From NCBI RefSeq assembly GCF_007750855.1, contig NZ_CP036291.1, positions 806,001-870,000 of the forward strand: 64,000 bases of DNA, written 5' to 3'. A program made the position numbers and the translations under genes. The DNA is from Pirellulimonas nuda (GTDB taxonomy: Bacteria; Planctomycetota; Planctomycetia; Pirellulales; Lacipirellulaceae). The notes beneath the pieces are model-generated. The model was not told the origin of the DNA. It made no database searches and worked only from the letters and a program-made list of their open reading frames with translations. Shown piece by piece: positions 26,339 through 34,165 of this stretch. Numbering within the stretch: the first letter of the stretch is position 1; the number at the start of each line of letters is the position of its first letter.

Positions 26339-26410
26339 GCGCCGGGGGCGGGGACGCCCCGGCTCACACTCGGCTCCCTTTGTGAGCCGGGGCGTCCCCG
26401 CCCCCGGCGC
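26339..26410. repeat. REP family A, copy 4 (right of Y1 transposase)
   Basis: Perfect arms gcgccgggggcggggacgcc...ggctcac and their complement around a 15-base loop. It begins 29 bp after the transposase stop and ends 38 bp before xseB. Confidence 0.92.
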
Positions 26411-26448
26411 GGTTGAGTAAACGTCGCTTCCACGCAATACTCACCCCC

Positions 26449-26811
26449 ATGCCCAAGAAAAAACCCGCCGCCGATACCGACGCCCCCTCTTTTGAGGAGT
26501 CGCTGGCCGAGCTTGAACAGGTGGTCGCAGACCTGGAATCGGGCGAGCTGGGCCTCGACCAGTCGCTGGAACGCTACGAAACCGGCGTCGCACGATTGCG
26601 GCAGTGCCACGCCCGGCTCGAGGCGGCGCAGCGGAAGATCGAGCTGCTGACTGGCGTAGACGCCCAGGGCAATGCGGTCACCCGTCCGTTGGACGACGAC
26701 GCCGGGGGATCCCTGGAAGAGAAGGGCGCCGCCCGTGGCAAGCGGCGTTCGACCAAACCGTCCGCCCCATCGGGGGGCGCCGGCGTGGACGATCACGGGT
26801 CGCTCTTCTAG
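26449..26811 (+). CDS. xseB: exodeoxyribonuclease VII small subunit
   Basis: The 120-residue protein from ATG 26449 carries the XseB core: SFEESLAELEQVVADLESGE (14-33), LGLDQSLERYETGVARLRQC and a following helix LEAAQRKIELL. This is the helical subunit that decorates XseA. The C-terminal ~45 residues (basic, Gly/Pro-rich) extend past the usual ~80-residue length. It is separated from xseA by the transposase block but keeps the xseB-ispA-dxs order. Confidence 0.93.
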   Translation: MPKKKPAADTDAPSFEESLAELEQVVADLESGELGLDQSLERYETGVARLRQCHARLEAAQRKIELLTGVDAQGNAVTRPLDDDAGGSLEEKGAARGKRRSTKPSAPSGGAGVDDHGSLF

Positions 26812-26859
26812 GATAAGGGGGCGACGGCCGCTCGTTCGGCGTTGTCGCATCGTGTTGCG

Positions 26860-27822
26860 ATGCCAACACTTAACTCTCGCTGGCCGCGTGTTGGACACAT
26901 CCCCTTGACTCAGCTCGACATCACCGCTGAAAGCCACACCGGTCGGCTTTCGGACGATCTGCACGCGATCCATGTTGCGCTCGACCAGTCGCTGCGGTTT
27001 GGCGCTGGGGCGCCCCCCCGGCTCGCCGAGGCGATGCGATACGCGGTGCTCGGCCCCGGCAAGCGGCTGCGGCCCCGATTGGTGTTGATGGCCGCCGAGG
27101 CGGTGGGCGGCGACCCCGGCGTGGCGATGCCCGCTGCCTGCGCGGTAGAGATGATCCACGCCTACAGCCTGGTGCACGACGACCTCCCCGCGATGGACGA
27201 CGACGACTTACGCCGCGGCCGGCCGACCTGCCACCGCGCGTTCGACGAGGCGACCGCCGTGCTAGTGGGAGACGCGCTGCAGGCCCGGGCGTTCGAGCTG
27301 CTAGCGACGCAGATTAAGCCGCCCGCGATCGCCGCGCGGTGCTGTGCAGAACTAGCCCGCGCCGCAGGCGCGGAACAACTGGTCGGCGGCCAGGCGGACG
27401 ACCTGCAAGGCGCTGCCGGCGGGGCGACCATCGAGCGGCTGCGGGCCATCCATGCCCGCAAGACCGGCGCGATGTTTGTGGTTTCGCTCCGCTTGGGCGC
27501 GCTGATCGGCGGCGCGGACGACGATCAGCTCGCCGCGGTAACCGAGTACGGTCAGCAAGTGGGCCTAGCGTTCCAGATCACCGACGACCTACTGGACGTC
27601 TCCGGCGCCGTGGAGAAGGTCGGCAAGCGGCTCGGCAAGGACGCAGACGGGGGCAAACTGACCTACCCGGTGGTGCTGGGCGCCGGCCCCGAGGGGATCG
27701 CCGAGTGCCGCCGCCGCGCCGAGGGGGCTATTTCGGCCGGCTGCGAGGCGGCCCAGTCGCTTGGCCCCGCCGCGGCGCCAATGTTGGAGTTGGCAAAGTC
27801 GATGCTCGCAAGGGATCATTAA
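26860..27822 (+). CDS. ispA: polyprenyl (farnesyl/geranylgeranyl) diphosphate synthase
   Basis: About 320 residues. The first aspartate-rich motif lies in VHDDLPAMDDDDLRRGRPT and the second in FQITDDLLD, with GPGKRLRPRLV (IPP-binding GKR) before them and GKLTYPV near the end. These are IspA/GGPPS marks. The enzyme condenses IPP with DMAPP/GPP; chain length cannot be fixed by eye. The ATG at 26860 is taken; TTG at 26842 is an alternative. It sits between xseB and dxs as in E. coli, so precursor supply and chain elongation are linked. Confidence 0.93.
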   Translation: MPTLNSRWPRVGHIPLTQLDITAESHTGRLSDDLHAIHVALDQSLRFGAGAPPRLAEAMRYAVLGPGKRLRPRLVLMAAEAVGGDPGVAMPAACAVEMIHAYSLVHDDLPAMDDDDLRRGRPTCHRAFDEATAVLVGDALQARAFELLATQIKPPAIAARCCAELARAAGAEQLVGGQADDLQGAAGGATIERLRAIHARKTGAMFVVSLRLGALIGGADDDQLAAVTEYGQQVGLAFQITDDLLDVSGAVEKVGKRLGKDADGGKLTYPVVLGAGPEGIAECRRRAEGAISAGCEAAQSLGPAAAPMLELAKSMLARDH

Positions 27823-27828
27823 GGAGAG

Positions 27829-27915
27829 TTCAGCGATCAGCGGTCAGCTTTCAGCTTTGTGTGGGCGACCCTGACGAACAAAGAACTGATCGCTGAAAGC
27901 TGACCGCTGAAAGCT
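27829..27915. repeat. inverted repeat of the 'cagcggtcagctttcagct' family
   Basis: The arms cagcgatcagcggtcagctt and ctgaaagctgaccgctgaaa are imperfect inverted copies around a gtgggcgacc-containing loop. It occupies the gap before dxs. Confidence 0.75.
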
Positions 27916-27933
27916 CTTCGAAAGAACAACACC

Positions 27934-29853
27934 ATGCCCGACACCGAAACCACCAGCGTCCGGCCAGCGATCTTGCCGACGATCGCATCGCCGCGCGACC
28001 TCGACGCGCTCTCCTTGGTTGAGACCGAGCGGCTGGCGGGCGAGATCCGCGACACGCTCTGCAACCTGGTGAGCAGCCGCAGCGCGCACTTTGCGTCGAA
28101 CCTGGGGGTGGTTGAGCTGTGCCTGGCGCTGCACCAGACGTTCGACTTCCTCTCGGACCGGCTGATCTGGGACACGGGACACCAGATCTATCCGCACAAG
28201 CTGGTGACCGGTCGCTTCGCGCAGTTCGAGGGCATCCGCACCAAGGGGGGCCTGATGGGCTACCCCAACCCCGTCGAGAGCGACTACGACTTGTTCGTCA
28301 CCGGGCACGCCGGCTCGAGTGTGGCGACGGCGTTGGGGCTCGCCAGCGGCGATGATCTTTTGCGCGCCCACGAGAACCGCTGGACCGTGGCGGTGATCGG
28401 CGACGGCGCCTTCCCCAGCGGCGTGGTGTACGAGGCGCTCAACAACGCCAAGGCGCACGGCCGCCGGCTGCTGATCGTGCTAAACGACAACAAGATGTCG
28501 ATCTGCCCCCGCGTCGGCGGCGTTGCCGACTACCTCGACCGGCTGCGGATCAGCCGCGTCTACAACGGCGCCAAGACCGAGGTGCAACGCATCCTCCAGC
28601 AGATCCCGCTGCTGGGCGACCCCACCGAGCGGCTGCTGGCCCAGGTGAAGGAAGCCGCCAAGGTAGGCCTGCACGGCGGCATGTTCTTCGAGGACCTCGG
28701 GCTGCGGTACTTCGGCCCCATTGACGGCCACAACATCGGCCTGATGCGCAAGTACCTGCGGATGTGCCAGAAGAGTGACGGGCCGATCTTGCTGCACGTG
28801 GTCACCGAGAAGGGGCACGGCTTCCAACCCGCGGCCGAGGACCCCGTCACCTTCCACGCCCCGCCGCAGTTCCGGCGGGACGTCGACCGCGTGGTCGAGA
28901 TGAAGAAGGGGGGCTCACGCACCTACACCCACGCCGCCAGCGAAGCCATCCACGAGGCGCTCGGCGGCAACGACCGCGCCACGGTGCTCACCGCCGCCAT
29001 GTGCCAGGGGAACAAGCTGGAGAAGCTGCGAGACGACTTCCCCACCCGCTTCTTCGACACCGGCATCTGCGAGGCGCACGCGGTCTGCTTCGCCGCGGGG
29101 CAGGCAAAGGTCGGCATGCGGCCGATCGTCGACATCTACAGCACGTTCTTGCAGCGGGCGTTTGACCACATCTTCCAAGAGGTGTCGCTGCAGGACCTGC
29201 CGGTAACGTTCATGCTCGACCGCGGCGGCCTGGCCGGCCCCGACGGCCCCACGCACCACGGCGTGTTCGACCTCAGTTACATGAGGATCTTCCCCAACAT
29301 GGTGGTGATGGCGCCGGGCGACGAGCACGACCTGCGGCAGATGCTCCCCTTCGCTCTGAAGCACGACCACCCCTGCTCCGTCCGCTACCCGAAGGCGACC
29401 GCGGTAACCGTCGAAGGCGAGCGCACGCCGCTCGAGCTAGGCCGCGCCGAAGTCCTCCGCCACGGCGCCGACGGCGCCATCCTCTGCGGCGGCGCGCTGC
29501 TGCCCGAGTGCCTGGCCGCGGCCGACCGGCTCGCCGAGCAGGGGGTCGCGATGACGGTCGTGAACGCCCGCTTCGTGAAGCCGCTCGACACCCAAACCAT
29601 CCTGCCCCTAATCCGCGACCTGCCGCTGATCGTCACGGTCGAAGAAGGCGCCCTAGCCGGCGGCTTCGGCAGCGCGGTACTCGAAGCCGCCGCCGACGCG
29701 GGGGTGAACACGCACCACGTCCGCCGGCTGGGGATCCCCGACAGCTATGTCGAGCACGGCGAGCGTGAAGAGCTGCTGAGCGGCTTGGGGCTCGATGCGG
29801 CGGGGGTCACGCGGACGTGCCAGGAGCTCTCCTCGCGCACCGTACCTGTGTGA
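27934..29853 (+). CDS. dxs: 1-deoxy-D-xylulose-5-phosphate synthase
   Basis: DXS condenses pyruvate and glyceraldehyde-3-phosphate, with TPP, in the first step of the MEP isoprenoid pathway. The 639-residue protein has SNLGVVEL (55-62), GHAGSSVATALGLA, the TPP motif GDGAFPSG (156-163) with NDNKMSI, DRGGLAGPDGPTHHG in the pyrimidine-binding domain, and a transketolase C-terminal domain. Full length for the family. Its stop TGA is formed by the edge of a family A repeat. Follows the ispA-type gene by ~110 bp. Confidence 0.96.
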   Translation: MPDTETTSVRPAILPTIASPRDLDALSLVETERLAGEIRDTLCNLVSSRSAHFASNLGVVELCLALHQTFDFLSDRLIWDTGHQIYPHKLVTGRFAQFEGIRTKGGLMGYPNPVESDYDLFVTGHAGSSVATALGLASGDDLLRAHENRWTVAVIGDGAFPSGVVYEALNNAKAHGRRLLIVLNDNKMSICPRVGGVADYLDRLRISRVYNGAKTEVQRILQQIPLLGDPTERLLAQVKEAAKVGLHGGMFFEDLGLRYFGPIDGHNIGLMRKYLRMCQKSDGPILLHVVTEKGHGFQPAAEDPVTFHAPPQFRRDVDRVVEMKKGGSRTYTHAASEAIHEALGGNDRATVLTAAMCQGNKLEKLRDDFPTRFFDTGICEAHAVCFAAGQAKVGMRPIVDIYSTFLQRAFDHIFQEVSLQDLPVTFMLDRGGLAGPDGPTHHGVFDLSYMRIFPNMVVMAPGDEHDLRQMLPFALKHDHPCSVRYPKATAVTVEGERTPLELGRAEVLRHGADGAILCGGALLPECLAAADRLAEQGVAMTVVNARFVKPLDTQTILPLIRDLPLIVTVEEGALAGGFGSAVLEAAADAGVNTHHVRRLGIPDSYVEHGEREELLSGLGLDAAGVTRTCQELSSRTVPV

Positions 29854-29932
29854 GCCGGGCCGTCCCCGGCCCCGGCGCAGCGGGATAGACGCTCAATCGA
29901 GACGCACCGGGGCCGGGGACGGCCCGGCTCAC
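29850..29932. repeat. REP family A, copy 5
   Basis: Arms gtgagccgggccgtccccgg and the complementary ccggggacggcccggctcac enclose ~27 bases. The order of arms is reversed relative to copies 1, 3 and 4. It overlaps the end of dxs and fills the gap to nadK. Confidence 0.88.
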
Positions 29933-29964
29933 ACTCGCCCGCGCCGCGCTGCTAGAATCCCCTC

Positions 29965-30810
29965 ATGCCACGCCCACGCACGGTCTTAATCTCCGACGGC
30001 TCACGCCCCGCTATCGCCCAGCGCGTGGCGGAGCTGCGTCCCACGATCGCCAAGCACGTCGAGCTGGTCGGCGACCATACCGACCTCGACGCCCCTCTGC
30101 CGGACGACATCGACGCAGAGCTGGCGGTGGTGCTGGGGGGCGATGGCTCGATGCTCCGCTCCGCGGTGCTGATGGGCTACCGGCAGATCCCCGTGCTGGG
30201 GGTCAACCTCGGCAGGCTCGGGTTCCTGGCCGACCTGCGGCCAGAGAACCTCGATAAGGCGCTCCCCGAGGTCTGCGCGGGGGGGCACTGCGTGGTCGAT
30301 CACTTGATGTTCGAGTGCGACCTGCGCTTCAAGGATGGCCGCGAGGAGAAACGGCTGGGCCTGAACGAGGTGGTCATCCACAACGGGCCGCTGATGCGGA
30401 TGATCGAGGTAGAGCTGTACGTTGATGGGCAGCTCGCCACCACGTATAGCTGCGACGGGCTGATCGTTAGCTCGCCGGTCGGGTCGACCGCGCACAGCCT
30501 GTCGGCCGGGGGGCCCATCTTGCGGACCGACTTGCAGGCGTTTGTGATCTCGCCCATCAGCCCCCACACGCTCACCAACCGCCCGGTGGTCGACTCGGCC
30601 GAGCGCGTGTACGAGCTCGCCTGCCCCAGCAGTGAGGGCGCCGCAGTGGTGGTCGACGGCCGGGTGCTAGCGACGCTGGCGCCGGGCGACCGCGTGCGGA
30701 TCAGCCGCAGCGCGGCCGTGTTCCGCAGCGTGCAAGTAAGCGGGCAGCACTACTACCGCACGCTCCGCGAGAAGCTGGGCTGGGGCGGCCGACTGACCGC
30801 CCGCGAGTAG
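29965..30810 (+). CDS. nadK: NAD kinase
   Basis: NadK phosphorylates NAD to NADP. The 281-residue protein has the diagnostic GGDGS at 58-62, LGVNLGRLGFLAD, LNEVVIHN, CDGLIVSSPVGSTAHSLSAGGPI and SPISPHTLTNRP in the right order and spacing. The ATG at 29965 follows a family A repeat. Length is standard. It closes the rightward housekeeping run that began with tilS. Confidence 0.95.
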   Translation: MPRPRTVLISDGSRPAIAQRVAELRPTIAKHVELVGDHTDLDAPLPDDIDAELAVVLGGDGSMLRSAVLMGYRQIPVLGVNLGRLGFLADLRPENLDKALPEVCAGGHCVVDHLMFECDLRFKDGREEKRLGLNEVVIHNGPLMRMIEVELYVDGQLATTYSCDGLIVSSPVGSTAHSLSAGGPILRTDLQAFVISPISPHTLTNRPVVDSAERVYELACPSSEGAAVVVDGRVLATLAPGDRVRISRSAAVFRSVQVSGQHYYRTLREKLGWGGRLTARE

Positions 30811-30876
30811 GCGGCATCTAGAAACCGCTGTCGCCCGGCGCCAGCGGTTCGTCTTATGATGGGCCGCTCGCGAAGA

Positions 30877-31068
30877 GAAGTTAACCACAGAGTCACCGAG
30901 GGCACAGAGAAGTACAGAGGAAAAAAAGCCTCTCGCGGAGGCGCGGAGTCGCAGAGAAAAAGTGCTTTTTTGTTCTGTTCTCTGCGACTCCGCGCCTCTG
31001 CGAGAGATCTTCTTCGAAGGCTTCTCTCCGTTCGTCTCAGTGCCCTTGGTGACTCTGTGGTTAACTTC
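30877..31068. repeat. nested inverted repeat (ttaaccacagag / cgcggaggcgcgg)
   Basis: Outer arms gaagttaaccacagagtcac and gtgactctgtggttaacttc are exact inverted copies. An inner pair, ctctcgcggaggcgcggagt and actccgcgcctctgcgagag, forms a second stem. It fills most of the 305-bp gap after nadK. Confidence 0.93.
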
Positions 31069-31115
31069 TAGTCGCTAGCGCACTCCATCCCGCTACTCAG
31101 CAAGGAAGCTCAGTC

Positions 31116-31970
31116 ATGCACCGTTCACTTTATCTCACACTTCTGGTCGTGCTGGCGTGCTCGACGGCCCTCGCCGATGACGCCAAGCAGTACACGCTGC
31201 GTTACAAGCTCGCGATGGGGGACGTGCTGCGGTGGGACGTCGATCACCGCGCCAGCATCCGCAGCACCATGGAGGGCAAGACGCAGGAGGCCCAGACCCG
31301 CAGCGACTCTGTGAAGGCGTGGAAGGTGGTCGACGTGCTCCCGGGCGGCGACATCGAGTTCCTCAACCTGGTCGAAGAAATCCAGATGACCAACCGCCTC
31401 CCCGAGCGGGCAGAGATGGCCTACGACAGCACCAGTGGGGAGACTCCGCCGCCTGGATTTGAGGACGCGGCCAAGGCGGTCGGCGTGCCGCTCAGCCAGG
31501 TGCGCATGACCCCTTGGGGCAAGGTGGTGAACCGCACGGAGAAGCACCACCAGCCCGCGGCCGACAACACCGCGCCCATCACCGTCCTGCTGCCGGAGAA
31601 GCCTGTGGCGATCGGCGACACTTGGGACGAGCCGCTGGACATCGCGGTCAAGACCGCCGAGGGGGGGACGAAGCAGATCGAGACGCGCCGCCACTACCAG
31701 CTCAAGAGCGTGACGGGGCAGATCGCTACGATCGAGGCGGCGCACCAAGTGCTCACGCCGATCGACGCCCACATCGAGGCCCAGCTCGCCCAGCGGCTGC
31801 TGGTCGGCGTGATCCGCCTCGATATGCAGAAGGGGCGGATCGTAGAGCAGGACTTCGACGTCGACAAGCGCGTGCTGGGGTTCGCCGGCCCCACCAGCAG
31901 CATGCACTACGTGATGAAGCTCCGCGAGAAGCTGCTCGACGGCCGCGAAGACGTGGCCCGCAAACCGTAG
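31116..31970 (+). CDS. secreted protein, DUF6263-like
   Basis: The 284-residue protein has a signal peptide (MHRSLYLTLLVVLACSTALA, cleavage probably before DDAKQY). The mature part starts YTLRYKLAMGDVLRWDVDH and contains VKAWKVVDVLPGGDIEFLNLVE and VAIGDTWDEPLD, followed by a strand-rich end. The layout, in which a quantity is compared in a DVLRWxV barrel, resembles the DUF6263 proteins common in planctomycetes; function unknown. It is preceded by a large repeat and has its own ATG. Confidence 0.75.
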   Translation: MHRSLYLTLLVVLACSTALADDAKQYTLRYKLAMGDVLRWDVDHRASIRSTMEGKTQEAQTRSDSVKAWKVVDVLPGGDIEFLNLVEEIQMTNRLPERAEMAYDSTSGETPPPGFEDAAKAVGVPLSQVRMTPWGKVVNRTEKHHQPAADNTAPITVLLPEKPVAIGDTWDEPLDIAVKTAEGGTKQIETRRHYQLKSVTGQIATIEAAHQVLTPIDAHIEAQLAQRLLVGVIRLDMQKGRIVEQDFDVDKRVLGFAGPTSSMHYVMKLREKLLDGREDVARKP

Positions 31971-31982
31971 CCCGACGCGAAG

Positions 31983-32087
31983 TTTAACCACCAAGGGCAC
32001 GAAGCTGCACGAATGACGGGCGAAGGAGGTGCGGAATGAGCGCAGCGTCGTGCTCCCTTCGTGCCTCTTTGTCTCCATGGTGGTTAT
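31983..32087. repeat. inverted repeat of the 'aaccaccaagggcacgaag' family
   Basis: Left arm taaccaccaagggcacgaag and right arm cttcgtgcctctttg...ccatggtggtta flank ~50 bp. A copy of the same family lies at 63146-63299. Confidence 0.8.
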
Positions 32088-32120
32088 TCATTCTTCGGCA
32101 CGGGTGGGTACAATACCGGT

Positions 32121-32714
32121 ATGGAAACTTCCGCCACGCTCCTGCCGTCCGACGCTATCCCGGCGCCCGTGCTGCCTATGTGGCGCTGCACGACGGAGAA
32201 GTACCTGCGGATGATCGACACGGGGGTGTTCGACGACCAACGCGTCGAACTGATCGAAGGATACCTTTCTGCCATGGCCCCAGCCGGACCCGACCATAGC
32301 GGCGCGACCTACGATTTTATCGAGGCCTTCCTTCCGGTCGCGAAGCGGTTCAAGGTATGCGTACAGGGCACCGTTGTCATCGGCGAAGGCAACGTCTTCG
32401 ACCCCGACTTTGCGCTTCTCCGACGCAAGCCGGGCGGGTATCGCGAATCGCACGCCCGAGCTGAGGACATCCTGCTGATCGTTGAGGTCTCCCATTCCAG
32501 CCTCGCGCGCGACCGCGACGCAAAGCTCCCCATCTACGCGGCCGCGGGGATCCAGGAGTACTGGATCGCGGAGCTCCAGCAGAAGGCGCTGCACGTCTAC
32601 CGCGAGCCCGCGGGCGCCCTCTACAAGCAGCTCCAAACGCTCACCGGCGACCAGACCATCCGGCCGCTGGCTTGCGAAGACCTAGAGGTCCGCGCCGGCG
32701 ACCTGTTCGGCTGA
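32121..32714 (+). CDS. Uma2 family (DUF820) endonuclease-like protein
   Basis: The 197-residue protein from ATG 32121 has EKYLRMIDTGVFDDQRVELIEG, a central DPDFALLRRKPGGY, LLIVEVSHSSLARDRDAKLPIYAAAGIQEYWI and a C-terminal wing. E, D, E and K positions match the PD-(D/E)XK-like Uma2 core. More similar in motif to the copy at 47892 (both SxLxRDR...K) than to that at 11509. Its last 33 bp overlap the convergent DUF2071 gene. Role unknown. Confidence 0.88.
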   Translation: METSATLLPSDAIPAPVLPMWRCTTEKYLRMIDTGVFDDQRVELIEGYLSAMAPAGPDHSGATYDFIEAFLPVAKRFKVCVQGTVVIGEGNVFDPDFALLRRKPGGYRESHARAEDILLIVEVSHSSLARDRDAKLPIYAAAGIQEYWIAELQQKALHVYREPAGALYKQLQTLTGDQTIRPLACEDLEVRAGDLFG

Positions 32715-33413
32715 GCCCGACTGGCGCGCAAGCCGCCGCGGAGCCGACACCCGCACGGCCGAGCCGGCCGCGTACAGCACGCTGTCTGGGCGGCGGTCGG
32801 TGAGCGACGCGAACGCCGGGCCGAACGACCGACCGAAGTCGACGTCGAGTTCGTACTCCGCCGGATCGCAGCACTCCCACGGCGGGTGCTGCACGTGGTA
32901 CTCGATGGTGCGGCCGCGCCCCCGGGAGTAGCCCCAATAGTGCTCAGTGATGAACTCGCCCAGCGACCCCGCCGCCGGGCGCGTCGGCCCCGGCCGGGCG
33001 GCGGCGCAGAACCGGTTACGGAGCCCCTCGCCCCACGCGTACGCCGGGCGGCCCTCGTCTCGGCCGTGATCCATCCGCATCCGCACGTAGTTCTCTGCGA
33101 ACAGCGCGTTGGCGACCAGCGGGATCGCCCGGCTCGGCACGATCTCTCGGATGAACGTCACCGCGCGCTTCGATCGGTCGGCGTCTGGGCTCACGTAGAA
33201 CCGCAGGTTCACCTCTTCGAACGAGCGGTGCAGCAGCGCCGGGACGCCAAGCACCCGCGTGTCGCGGAACAAGAAGGCGACCAGGCTGACGTACACCCGC
33301 CCCTCAAACGCGTCGAGCGAGGTCCCCGCCGGCACGTGCGGCAGCAACGCTTCGGGCGCGACGGCGTAGCTGGCGAACAGCAGGTGCTCCCAACGCGCGG
33401 AAAGAAAGTTCAT
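32682..33413 (-). CDS. DUF2071 (YqjF-like) family protein
   Basis: A 243-residue cytoplasmic protein beginning MNFLSARWEHLLFASYAVAP and continuing LLPHVPAGTSLDAFEGRVYVSLVAFLFRDTRVLG, the typical DUF2071 start (W..L....Y.vp...L...vP.g..lD...g...vs.vpF). FEEVNLRFYV and FAENYVRMRM follow. The family has a START-like/acetoacetate-decarboxylase-like fold by prediction; no activity is established. Convergent and overlapping with the Uma2 gene. Confidence 0.85.
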   Translation of the reverse strand: MNFLSARWEHLLFASYAVAPEALLPHVPAGTSLDAFEGRVYVSLVAFLFRDTRVLGVPALLHRSFEEVNLRFYVSPDADRSKRAVTFIREIVPSRAIPLVANALFAENYVRMRMDHGRDEGRPAYAWGEGLRNRFCAAARPGPTRPAAGSLGEFITEHYWGYSRGRGRTIEYHVQHPPWECCDPAEYELDVDFGRSFGPAFASLTDRRPDSVLYAAGSAVRVSAPRRLARQSGSAEQVAGADL

Positions 33414-33493
33414 CGGGAGACTCGTGGGTAGGCCGTAGGACGGACGATCCGCGCCACCGGTGCAGCAGGGGAGGCGGGGTCTGCTGTACTCGA

Positions 33494-33988
33494 CTACGGC
33501 TGCTTGATCGGCTCGGCCTTCACGTACAGGTGCTCCGGCGCCTGGGCGTAATACTTGAACATGGCCGGGCAGATCCAGCCCTCCATCGGCGGGTCGTCGA
33601 TGGAGTAGTAGTTCCCCTCCGAATCGCCCCGCAGCCAGGTCAGTTCTTTCTGATGCCCGGGGAACGGCCGGGCGCTAAACAGCAGGCGGAACCCCTGCTC
33701 TGCATCCGGGATGTCCTTCACCAACACGTCGATCATCTCCGGCACCCCGGCCACAAACGGCTCGCGCACCAGCCCCGCCGACGCGTCGTCGAACACCCAG
33801 GTCCCCTGATATCGGTACGGCGCGATCACCATGATGGCGTTCGCCCGGGCGCTGGGCCGCGACCCGGGGAGCAGCCCGTAGCGCCACGCAACACCGCCGG
33901 CGACGAGGACCAGCGCGGCGGCGACGAGCGCGAGGCGTAGCGCGCGCGGCTCGGGGCGGGGTGGGGTTGGAGGGGCGTCGTCGGGCAT
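33494..33988 (-). CDS. membrane-anchored DUF6717-like protein
   Basis: The 164-residue protein starts at ATG 33988 (MPDDAPPTPPRPEP), has one membrane helix near residues 19-40 and then NAIMVIAPYRYQGTWVFDD, a pattern I associate with DUF6717 proteins of planctomycetes and relatives (the [PY]YRY..TWVFDD..vGL..EPFV run). The globular part is probably extracytoplasmic and about 110 residues. Function unknown. The longer upstream frame is a 'taggatggg' repeat and is not expected to be translated. Confidence 0.75.
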   Translation of the reverse strand: MPDDAPPTPPRPEPRALRLALVAAALVLVAGGVAWRYGLLPGSRPSARANAIMVIAPYRYQGTWVFDDASAGLVREPFVAGVPEMIDVLVKDIPDAEQGFRLLFSARPFPGHQKELTWLRGDSEGNYYSIDDPPMEGWICPAMFKYYAQAPEHLYVKAEPIKQP

Positions 33989-34027
33989 GGTTGTCGCCGT
34001 GGTCTGGGATCCCGGATTGCAGGGCCA

Positions 34028-34118
34028 GTAGGATGGGGCGTCCGCGCCAACTGCGCCCATCATGCTGCTTGCCTACCGCCGATAGATGGGCTCCCGCCGC
34101 GTGGGCGACCCATCCTAC
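34028..34118. repeat. 'taggatggg' inverted repeat
   Basis: Left end gtaggatggggcgtccgcgc and right end cgtgggcgacccatcctac, with an internal gatagatgggc. It lies between the DUF6717-like and UbiA genes. Confidence 0.8.
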
Positions 34119-34165
34119 AATCTTACGCTACGCCGCTCGTGCGGGCGACGCGTCACGCCGGCGCC

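Noticed and set aside
21931..29932. CRISPR array from repeated palindromes
   Set aside because: Copies lie kilobases apart, vary in length and lack regular short spacers; no cas genes are seen.
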